A stretch of DNA of 64,000 nucleotides from Ascoidea asiatica. Its lineage: Eukaryota > Ascomycota > Saccharomycetes > Ascoideales > Ascoideaceae. The position numbers and the translations under genes are program-made. The notes beneath the pieces were generated by a model. That model searched no databases, was not told the DNA's origin, and worked only from the letters and a program-made list of their open reading frames with translations. How positions within the stretch are numbered: the stretch's first letter is position 1; each line of letters starts with the position of its first letter. The stretch spans positions 62,001 through 126,000 of the forward strand of contig BCKQ01000006.1 in assembly GCA_001600695.1 (NCBI GenBank). The letters are read 5' to 3'. Shown here in pieces: positions 54,736 through 63,088 of this stretch.

Positions 54736-55431
54736 ATGCCAGTTATAAAAATTTTTCAAAAGAAAATATCTTTAGAACAAAGAGATCAATCTAATAACAT
54801 TACTACAAGCGCTATCAGCTACAACAGTAATTCGGACGATCAAAATGGAAGTGATATCAATAATTATAATTCAACTGGCACTGATAATAGTTCAAATAAT
54901 TATTCTAATCATACAGCAGAAACATTGCATTGGCATTCAGGAAAATGGTTATTGTTTTTAATACCTCTAATTTTTTTCTTTATACTTATTTATATCATTT
55001 ATAAAAATAAAAGCGAAAATTATAAAAGAACCAGATTACTTTTTGGTAATTTATCAAAAGATCAAGTAATAATCAAATTTAATAATATTTTCAAAAGGCC
55101 TCCAACTTATTCTATCTCGGAAAAACAAAAGAATATGAGTACCAATAACAATAAAAAAAATAATGGTTTTAACTCAAATATTCAATTACCTTTGTATACT
55201 CAAAGCCTAACAAATAATGATGCCGGATCTTATGATAATGATGGTTTCTTTCAACCAAGTGATTCATTTTTGAAAACAAAATCAAAATCAAATTTAAATG
55301 CTCATAAGAGGGTTGCTGCAAAGGAAAATATAATCAAACAAAATTTTAAGTTTATACCTAAACTTTCTAATACTATTCTATCTATACCTCCTTTGGCACA
55401 TATCAAATCTAATAATAAAGAAACAAATTAA
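54736..55431 (+). CDS. RCR-family PPxY membrane protein, divergent member
   Basis: 231 residues. It starts MPVIKIF and has an Asn/Ser-rich lumenal N-terminus with several N-x-S/T sites. Then come HWHSGKW and one membrane segment (71-89), followed by an insert and the PPTY motif (122-125). Near residue 150 LPLYTQSLTNNDAGSYDNDG matches the DAGYYD block of the family. The N-terminus has no Cys pair, and the gap between membrane segment and PPxY is about 15 residues longer than in its neighbours. Its ending is basic and lacks the proline-rich C-terminus. It heads the RCR cluster. Role as an Rsp5 adaptor is inferred from Rcr1/Rcr2. Confidence 0.75.
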   Translation: MPVIKIFQKKISLEQRDQSNNITTSAISYNSNSDDQNGSDINNYNSTGTDNSSNNYSNHTAETLHWHSGKWLLFLIPLIFFFILIYIIYKNKSENYKRTRLLFGNLSKDQVIIKFNNIFKRPPTYSISEKQKNMSTNNNKKNNGFNSNIQLPLYTQSLTNNDAGSYDNDGFFQPSDSFLKTKSKSNLNAHKRVAAKENIIKQNFKFIPKLSNTILSIPPLAHIKSNNKETN

Positions 55432-57198
55432 ATTTTGATATTATTCTATTAAAACTATAATTATTATCATGTTTTTTTTGATTTTTCTCTTCCTTTTTTG
55501 CTTTTTGTTCCTTTTGATTAATGAATTGTTTTTTCTTAATTTTTTATTAAATCTTAAATTTTTACTCATTGTAGCGGCTTCGAAATGGTCAAGAACTTTC
55601 GAATATTAATTATTGTTTTTGAAGTTCAATTTTTTTCTATGGATATTTTGAACCACACACAAAGTATCCAAAACTAGGTTCTGATTGAATGAAAAATAAT
55701 AGAGAAAAATAATTTTGAATTTCAAGATGAAAACAATTTAAACTTTATAAATCATTGCGGATTTTTTTTCTGGGGTTTTCCTAGGAAAAGACAGTGCTAC
55801 GAATATTTGCAAAAAGTTTGTTTTTTTGAAATCTGAATCTCAAATTAGTTCGAATTAGTATCTAAATTGGTTTGAAGTTAGTTTGAACTAAGGATAAAGA
55901 AATAAGCATGCAAGTTGATATATAATGGCAGAAAGAAAGAATCAAATATATACAAGCAAAAGTATTGGCCCTTTAGTTCAAAAAATAAATTTCTTTTGTC
56001 TTTTAGTAGAATAAGTGTATCATATTTTTTTTTAAAAAGATTGAATTTATAAAATACACTAGCAATCATGACTTGTAAATTCATTTAATAGTTTATTAAT
56101 AGTGAAAGCAGTAGAAGATCAACTCAAACTTCTAATCTTTCAAAAAATAAATATTGAAAGATATTATCTTATTGAATGTTACCACAAATCCCTAGAATTC
56201 AGTCAATCAATTTGCTGATAAAAAGTTTGGTTAAGAAGGATTATATTTTTTTTGGCTCAAGTATTATCAAGGCCAAAAGCTTTATGCAGGGAAGTAAATA
56301 GGAAGAAGTAATGTTATGCATATACCTGCATTTAACACTTTTTTTAGGAAGATAATGCGAGAGAAAAAAAGCTCCCCTCAAACCAGGAATATTCTTCAAA
56401 CACAAAAAGGAAATCAAACACCCTCCAGATATGGATTTTGTTTTTTTTAGCACTTGTCTTAAGAGGCCCGTGGAAAGGAACAAATTTCCCGCAACAAGGG
56501 AAACGGGTCGGGAGAGTCCACTTTTTTAATCTCCTTTCCAAATCATGTGTGTAATAAGAATATTGATTATTATTCTGGATTATTGAAAATATAAGCAGCT
56601 CAGCCATTAAAAATTGTACTGTAAATACTTTTAAACAAACTAAAGTTTTGTTGTTTATTACTATACTAATAATCTAATACATTACAGTGTTTGTTATTTA
56701 CAATTTGATTTGATTTTGAAAAGCTCATCGATTTGTAAACAATTCCAAGTTACTTAGAAAAAAAAGCATTGGTAATAGATAACAAAAACTATTTGTCGGT
56801 TTTAATTGGACTGAAATGAACTTTGAAGCAGTTTACTTTGTTTTGAAATGATAGATTGATGCTTTTTTTTTGCAGAATTGTTCTAGTAATTAGTCATGTC
56901 TGATGGAAATAGGCTGGATTTTTTTTCTCAATCAAAAATACAGCCAATGTTTATGATAATGGTATTCATTTTATCACATATTTTATCTATTTGTAATAAT
57001 TTACTTCATTTTTCTTACTTTCATTTAAGAGGAAAAAAAAAGTACCCCGATATAAGAACATTCACTTCTCAATAAATTAGACGACTTTTTCCTTGTTTTA
57101 ACTTGTGGTTTGTATAGTTGAAATACATTTTTTTAAAGAAATTGGAATTTTAATGATAAACTCTAGCAAGTTACTTAAATCAAAAATATTGAGTAATA
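55432..57198 (+). other. long intergenic region in the RCR cluster
   Basis: About 1.77 kb. The stretch 56370-56540 is GC-richer (CCCGTGGAAAGG, GGGAAACGGGTCGGG). Two overlapping minus frames (56241-56483, 56344-56607) cross it without recognisable motifs. I cannot support a gene. Confidence 0.5.
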
Positions 57199-57960
57199 AT
57201 GCCTTTCATTAAAGAATTAAAACTGAAAGTTAATGACTTCATTAACGATTCTTCCTTAATGCTATTAAGAAGGGAAGATGATGATGATGCTGACTCAACA
57301 AGTGGCAAAATGAATTGGAAAGCAGGTAGATGGATATTATTTGTAATAATTGGTGTTATTTTTTTTATTTTTTTTATAACTTTGACTATTGTAAATGTTA
57401 GAAGGCATAGAAAGGGTATTAAACCAGTTGTTGGTACTGCATGGATAGTACCTCCATCTTATAGGCAAAGTCAAAGAGAATATAATCAACCCATTAATCA
57501 AGATTTTGTACCTAATGTTCCACAATATTCAACTCAAGTTAATGATTTTGATGCTGGCCATTTTGATAAACAAGGTGTATTTCACCGAAATAAAAATCTA
57601 ATCAAAAATCAATTTGTTAATATTGATGAAATTAATGGATCGAGTAATACTAATTCATCTATAACAATGATCAATTCAACTGAAAATAATTCAAACATCA
57701 ATACTACTACCAGCAATAATAATGATATACCAATGGATAATTTAACAATTAGTCACTCCGATAATAACTCTCACATTGCTTCAATTGAAGCAGACCAAAG
57801 AACAATTAATTCAAATGAGGATTCAACTGGTTTACTTCGAAATAATAATCCTAATGATAATCAGAATACACCAGTTGTACCAAATGAAGAAAGTAATTTA
57901 GCTTTACCCCAGTCTACTTTTCAACCCCCTAGCACACCTCCACTTATCCGTCATATATAA
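57199..57960 (+). CDS. RCR-family PPxY membrane protein
   Basis: 253 residues. MPFIKEL start, an acidic EDDDDAD stretch, MNWKAGRW, and one membrane segment (45-66). A basic NVRRHRKG stop-transfer follows, then GTAWIVPPSYRQSQREYNQP with PPSY at 85-88 and the DAGHFD block near 120. The tail is Asn/Ser/Thr-rich and ends TPPLIRHI. It lacks the lumenal Cys pair seen in the members at 43883, 60256 and 61615. The arrangement fits a type I or III single-pass protein with a cytosolic PPxY tail for Rsp5 binding, as in yeast Rcr1/Rcr2. Same strand as its neighbours in the cluster. Confidence 0.82.
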   Translation: MPFIKELKLKVNDFINDSSLMLLRREDDDDADSTSGKMNWKAGRWILFVIIGVIFFIFFITLTIVNVRRHRKGIKPVVGTAWIVPPSYRQSQREYNQPINQDFVPNVPQYSTQVNDFDAGHFDKQGVFHRNKNLIKNQFVNIDEINGSSNTNSSITMINSTENNSNINTTTSNNNDIPMDNLTISHSDNNSHIASIEADQRTINSNEDSTGLLRNNNPNDNQNTPVVPNEESNLALPQSTFQPPSTPPLIRHI

Positions 57961-58675
57961 AATGAATAAATTCAAATAGAATGTTTTAGTGCAATTTTAT
58001 TTATATTTTTTGAAAATTTTCAGAAATGAAAAGCTCCTAAATAATTGAAAATAAAATTTTTTTTTCTTTTCTCTCTGCAATTATATGATTTTTTTCATTT
58101 ATTTTTAAGTAAAGTACTAGAACCAGCCCTGATCTTAAACTTTTCGATGGTTTATTCTTATATTTTTAATTTATTTTTCTTGATTAGGTAAAATTTTAGA
58201 ATTTACCTATTATCAAATACTTTCTAGTCAATTTTTTTTTTTTTTGACCTTTGTCTCTCTTCAAATCCTTGTTTTTTTTTTTGATTTGATGTCTTTAAAA
58301 AGCTATGAGGAATTTAGATACACATTTGAAAGGCAATGTATTCTAAAAATAAAAAACCATGGATAAGTTGACCAATGAAAATCTAAACAGGAGTATAAAG
58401 CTGAAAAAAAACTTTTTAATGGATCTCCAAATTGAAAGGTTACTGTAAATCAGTGATTCAAACTGTAGGTCATTTTAAAATATACTGAATATATATATCT
58501 GTAAAAATCCTTATTTATATTTTTATTTTTGAAGGCGGAATTTTTGTTAAACCTTCATAAATATGATTAAGTAACATTTATTTCAAATCATTAATAATAA
58601 AATAATTTGATATTATTCTAAATTAAACCCTAAGTTAAAAAAGTTAAATAAAATAGGCATTTTATTCTCTTGAAA
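57961..58675 (+). other. intergenic region in the RCR cluster
   Basis: 715 bp of AT-rich spacer between two co-directional family members. No gene or RNA seen. Confidence 0.55.
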
Positions 58676-59383
58676 ATGCCAAGTTTAGTCGAACTATTAA
58701 TCAAAGAAAGATACAAGGAAATAGAATTGAATTTGAATGAAAATAAAGTCACATTAATTAAAAGAGTACTTAAAGCAAAAATAAGCAGTACTGCAACATA
58801 TGCTTGTATTACGGCCAGTATAATAGTTGCGATTGGACTTTTAGTTTCATTATGTTTTGCTAATGAAGACGATAATAGTAAGAAAAATAAAAAAAAAGAA
58901 GGGTCTTATAATAATACAAATAATCAAAATTTAAGTCCCGAAACATCTCAAGACCAGATTTTAAGTCCCGAACCATCTCAAGACCAAAATAGAGTTAATT
59001 CTAATTATCAAAATGTTGCCCCAGATATTACAATGACTCCAAGTTTAAGTGAACATTCCAATTTAAATTCTAACTCAAAAGAAGTATCAGTAAAAATAGA
59101 AACTCATAAACAACCAGAAAAAGCTTATTTGAAACCAATTGAAACTCCAGAAGAAATTACAACTACATCTAAAGTTGCAGAAAGTAAAACATATTTGAAT
59201 ATTGAGTTAAATTCAAGAACAAATTTAAGTGTGAGTAATTCTACAAATTCAAGTTTAAGAAGTCCAGAAGCAGACTACAATAATAGAGATAGTCAATATA
59301 CTATAAGGGGAGTTAATAGTTTAAGAGATGATAGTTGTGCGAATATATCTTCCCCACCACCAGTCTATATGGAAAGCATATAG
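58676..59383 (+). CDS. Degenerate RCR-like single-pass membrane protein
   Basis: The ATG at 58676 (MPSLVELLIK) fits the family start better than the TTG two codons upstream; 235 residues. One membrane segment spans about 41-62, followed by a charged ANEDDNSKKNKKK stretch. A duplicated unit follows, LSPETSQDQI then LSPEPSQDQN. The protein ends SPPPVYMESI, where PPPVY is a PPxY motif. It lacks the lumenal Trp-x-Trp block, the GTAW-PPSY block and the DAGYYD block. Only the MPSLVEL start, membrane layout, position in the cluster and terminal PPxY tie it to the RCR proteins. It may be an independent PPxY protein; family membership is inferred. Confidence 0.55.
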   Translation: MPSLVELLIKERYKEIELNLNENKVTLIKRVLKAKISSTATYACITASIIVAIGLLVSLCFANEDDNSKKNKKKEGSYNNTNNQNLSPETSQDQILSPEPSQDQNRVNSNYQNVAPDITMTPSLSEHSNLNSNSKEVSVKIETHKQPEKAYLKPIETPEEITTTSKVAESKTYLNIELNSRTNLSVSNSTNSSLRSPEADYNNRDSQYTIRGVNSLRDDSCANISSPPPVYMESI

Positions 59384-60255
59384 CAAAGAAAATTTCCTAG
59401 ATAATACATACAATATGTCCTATTAGATATTTTATATTTTTCTCTGTGGAAATTGAAGATTATAAATTATAAATTTTAAAGTTTAGCTTCATTCTCTTAT
59501 GCTTTAGTACACACCAAGGAACTTTTTTTAAGGACCCTAAACAAAACGTCACCTAATGATACTGCGCCAACTTAAGAGTATGTTCTTGAAAAAGGTGGCG
59601 CAGCATCCTTAAAAATATGAAACCTATCACGTGGAATATTATACCAAATTGCTTACCCTGCTCTTTGTTGTATTTTTTGAGCCATTCTTTTGCACCCGCA
59701 GCCGGATGAGCCGCAATAGCCGAAAAAATAAATCCGGGGTTAATTCGGAAGGGGCTCGGAAGTCAATATTTTCGAGATTGCTCCAGTTCTTGCGAGCTTG
59801 CTAAGAGAAGTGCTCTGATAACCTTACTGAGGAAGTCTCCAAAGGAAGAGAAAAGAAAAAAAGGTTCATGACATCAAATATACTTCTTCGCAAAGGATAG
59901 AACTAGAAGCCAAGGTTTTTTTACTATTGATTCAATTGCAATATTTGCATGCTTATCAAGCACTTAAACTCAAAATCAAAGTGAAATGATTTCAAGGAAT
60001 AGATTTTAATTTTTTTTTTATTTAGCTTGATTGTTTTTAATTCTTTATAACTGTTTTTTATAGATATTTGAAATTACAATTCTGACTTTTTAATTTCATA
60101 TTTTTGATCATTTAATATAATTATTATACTATATAAAAGGATCATAGACCTACTTTAGAAAAACAGAGAAACCAAAAACTATAATACCCTTCAATACTGT
60201 TTCACTAAGACAAATATTATAAATTTTATTAATAATATCGACAAATTAAATTACA
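59384..60255 (+). other. intergenic region in the RCR cluster with GC-richer island
   Basis: About 870 bp. It contains a nested inverted repeat (59525-59615), CACGTG (59628-59633), TCGGAAGGGG (59745-59754) and a GC-richer stretch at 59690-59830. No gene seen. Confidence 0.55.
59525..59615. repeat. nested inverted repeat upstream of an RCR-family gene
   Basis: Outer arms TTTTTAAGGA (59525-59534) and TCCTTAAAAA (59606-59615) are exact. Inner arms CTGCGCCAACTT (59562-59573) and AAGGTGGCGCAG (59592-59603) pair at 11 of 12 positions with an 18-nt loop. It could be a cruciform, transcript hairpin or paired operator. Confidence 0.7.
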
Positions 60256-60798
60256 ATGCCAATAATAAATCATCATCATTTAGATAGACGCTCAATTAAC
60301 TATTTAGATAAAAGAGCAAATGAGAATTCGAATTGTATTGGATGGAATTGTGCAACTGCAAACACTTGGAATTGGGCAAAATGGATTCTACTCTCTTTTG
60401 TTATAGTTTTTGTATTAATTATAATACTTGCAATTTTTAGAATTAATAGAAAAAGATCAAAAAATGGGGATAAATTAATCCTAGGCACTTCATGGTTAAT
60501 GCCACCTTCATATATGCAATCACAACAACAGTATAATCAACCAATAGAACATATAGGTAACAGTAATGTTGTTCCTGAATATACTAAAGATGTTAATATG
60601 AATGATGCTGGATTTTATGATAATGATGGAAAATTTCATCCAAATGATAATTGTAATCATATTGAATATTTATCTGATAATTTAAATGATTCCATTAATA
60701 ATGACAATACCCATATTGATGATAATAATAATACTAATAATAATAATGAACATTACGAAAGACCAAATTATCCCCCTCCAGTTCATCTAATACAATAA
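60256..60798 (+). CDS. RCR-family PPxY membrane protein, short member
   Basis: 180 residues. MPIINHHH start, lumenal Cys pair (C27, C32) next to WNWAKW, and one membrane segment (43-61). A basic RINRKRSKNG follows, then SWLMPPSYMQSQQQYNQP with PPSY at 83-86. The NMNDAGFYDNDGKFHPND block is close to that of the member at 61615. The tail is short, Asn-rich, and ends PNYPPPVHLIQ. It is the most compact and canonical of the set, and closest in plan to S. cerevisiae Rcr1/Rcr2 (about 210 residues). Rsp5-linked trafficking or cell-wall function is inferred by homology. Confidence 0.85.
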   Translation: MPIINHHHLDRRSINYLDKRANENSNCIGWNCATANTWNWAKWILLSFVIVFVLIIILAIFRINRKRSKNGDKLILGTSWLMPPSYMQSQQQYNQPIEHIGNSNVVPEYTKDVNMNDAGFYDNDGKFHPNDNCNHIEYLSDNLNDSINNDNTHIDDNNNTNNNNEHYERPNYPPPVHLIQ

Positions 60799-61614
60799 AA
60801 GATTCTTACAATTCCAGAATTTATTCATTCTACTATTTTATATTATAATTACAAATTACTTTCTTCATCTTTTTTTATTTTTCTTTTTTATTCTTTCTCT
60901 GTTTTCTGGTTTGCTTCTTTGTTGTCTATTTTTTTTCAGCTTACTTGTTCTCTTTATCTGCCGGTTGTTATATAGTTGAATATTTATTCTTATTCTTGCA
61001 TCTTAAGAGGAAGATTGAGATTATTAAACTCCTGAACAATTATTGTTCGTGAATTTTAAATAAATAGATAATAATAAATACATAATCAATAATCCATAAT
61101 CAATTATGACCAAATAATGTGAATGTCTGTAGTTTTAGATATTTCCGGTGTTATAATTTTCCTCTTTAGGCAATAATTATCAGCCTCGACGGTTCGATTT
61201 ATCAACATCTCGACCGGATATACCGCCATTCTGACAATAAGCAAATAATGGCTGAGAATTATTCAAAGTGACAACAGAAACCCTCAAAACGAATATTGCA
61301 TATCAGTAATTGAATCAGTAATTGAATTTGTAATTGAATCTTTAACTCAACTTTTAAGTATAGATAAATTGAAATATAATTAAAAAGATAATCAAGTCAG
61401 CAACTGAATTATTAATTCAATTATGATCAGTTCAGGAATCATACATACTTAAATCAAAATACTGTGTGTCTTAATTTTACTTCAAGGTTACGATTGCTAT
61501 TTCATTTATAAAATTGTAATTTTTTATATTTAACATACTGTATATGTTTGTTTATATTTAAATTTTATTCATCACTTAAAAACTTATTAATTAGATAAAT
61601 AAAAAAAAATAAAA
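60799..61614 (+). other. intergenic region in the RCR cluster
   Basis: About 816 bp. T-rich 3' flank, then a GC-slightly-richer patch at 61180-61260 (CGACGGTTCGATT, CGACCGGATATACCGCC) resembling spaced CGG/CCG zinc-cluster sites, then an AT-rich leader. No gene seen. Confidence 0.5.
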
Positions 61615-62427
61615 ATGCCTGTGATATTAAATAAAAGCTTTTTGAACTCAGATCAGTTGTCAGAATTATTGAATAAAACTCCTACAATATCAAGTAAATT
61701 GAATTTATCTTTATCAAAAAGAGATGACAACGAGTGCTATAGTTGGAGTTGTGGATCATCAAATAGTTGGGAATGGGCAAGATGGATTTTATTTGTTTTA
61801 TTTGGTGTCTTTATATTTTCTTTATTTCTAACTACAAGAAGTATCAATAGAAAAAGAGGTAGAAACGGTGTAGCCCCAATAGTTGGTACTGCTTGGATTA
61901 CTCCACCTTCTTATTATCAATCCCAACAACAATATAATCAACCACCTGGAGGCACTGGTGCTGCTCCAAATGAAGCTCCAGTTCCTCAATATACCGCTGA
62001 TGTTAATCAAAATGATGCTGGCTATTATGATAATACTGGTACTTTTCATCCAAATGATAATCATCAAAAACCTTCTCCATTAAATACTAATTCAACTACT
62101 AGAGAACAAAATAATACTTCCACTTCTTCAGATAATCCTTTCGAAGGTGTCCCAGCTCCTCAAGCGGCTGCTGTTAATAACAGTCCTAACAATGCTGCTC
62201 ATTATGATGATGACCAGTTTAGAAGAGATTTTACAAACTATTATGGTACAAATGATAATCAAAATAATGCAAATAATAATATTGAATTAAACACATTTCA
62301 AAGACCTGAAGGTCCACCCCCTTCCAATGTAGTATCTTCAAATGAAAATGAAAATACAAGCTCAGATTCTAATACTTATCAAAGACCTCCAGGATCTCCT
62401 CCTCCTCCTTCTCATCTTAGAAGCTAA
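61615..62427 (+). CDS. RCR-family PPxY membrane protein followed by in-frame extension
   Basis: 270 residues. MPVILNKS start, lumenal Cys pair (C41, C46) before SWEWARW, one membrane segment (57-73), and a basic SINRKRGRNG stop-transfer. GTAWITPPSYYQSQQQYNQP has PPSY at 97-100, and NQNDAGYYDNTGTFHPND lies near 128-145. Two proline-rich elements follow (QRPEGPPPS and QRPPGSPPPP), and it ends SHLRS. It fits Rcr1/Rcr2, with a cytosolic PPxY tail for the Rsp5 ligase. The stop is TAA at 62425. The same frame then stays open for 183 codons that encode a second RCR-like module (separate entry). No frameshift or splice is needed to link them. Confidence 0.85.
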   Translation: MPVILNKSFLNSDQLSELLNKTPTISSKLNLSLSKRDDNECYSWSCGSSNSWEWARWILFVLFGVFIFSLFLTTRSINRKRGRNGVAPIVGTAWITPPSYYQSQQQYNQPPGGTGAAPNEAPVPQYTADVNQNDAGYYDNTGTFHPNDNHQKPSPLNTNSTTREQNNTSTSSDNPFEGVPAPQAAAVNNSPNNAAHYDDDQFRRDFTNYYGTNDNQNNANNNIELNTFQRPEGPPPSNVVSSNENENTSSDSNTYQRPPGSPPPPSHLRS

Positions 62428-62979
62428 AGTCTTATTTCTTTACCTTCTTATAACCAATCTCAATTTCAATACAATATTCAAAATTCAATCTTTAGTATTC
62501 CAACTGAAGTTTCATTCATAAATTTAATTTTAAATTCAATTGATGGTCTTATTACTGGCTCTATTACTATTTTTAATAGAATTTTTAACCAAAGCATTAA
62601 TAGACAATCTGAAAATTTACCAGACTATACTGAAGATTTAAATCAAAATGATTTAGGTTATTATGATGATTTTGGTAGTTATCATGAAAATGATAATAAT
62701 TTAATTAATCAAAAAAACGAGTTATTATCATTTCTTAAAAAATTTTTATTATCTCAATATCATTATATATATTTTTTATATTCTAATTTTGTATCAAATT
62801 TCCTATCTTTAAATTTAAACACAATTATTACTATCGTTAATATTTCTTTATCATTAATTATGTTATTCTTGCTTTGTTTTCTACTTCTTAATATACTATT
62901 CTTTTTTTTTTCAATGGATAATTTATTATTTTTTTTTTGTTTATTACTTGCAAGTGCAAGATTTTTGCTGTTAATATAA
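62428..62979 (+). pseudogene. second RCR-like module in frame after a single TAA stop
   Basis: Immediately after the TAA of the RCR gene, the same frame is open for 183 codons to a TAA at 62977. It encodes LPSYNQSQFQYNIQ, parallel to the PPSYYQSQQQYNQP block. Then comes LPDYTEDLNQNDLGYYDDFG, parallel to VPQYTADVNQNDAGYYDNTG, in the same order as the upstream gene. A hydrophobic C-terminal region with probable membrane helices follows (around IVNISLSLIMLFLLCFLLLNI). There is no ATG until codon 145, so it has no start of its own. It is either a decayed second module cut off by a new stop, or a readthrough extension. PPxY has become LPSY. Confidence 0.75.
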
Positions 62980-63088
62980 ATTAATTATTATTACTAACTC
63001 TATTTTATTATGAATTTATTAAAAGCTTTTCTTTTATGTAAATTGGATAAGTTTTTTATGAAAAAAAAAAAAAAAATTCATTACGTTA

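Noticed and set aside
56241..56607. Two overlapping minus frames of 80 and 87 codons in the RCR cluster spacer
   Set aside because: No motif or family resemblance, different frames over the same DNA, and a GC-richer promoter-like context.
60799..60975. Open frame of 58 codons after the stop of the RCR gene at 60256, similar in position to the 62428 extension
   Set aside because: It is made of T-rich 3' flank (mostly Phe, Ser, Leu) and has no RCR-like block, so chance openness is enough.
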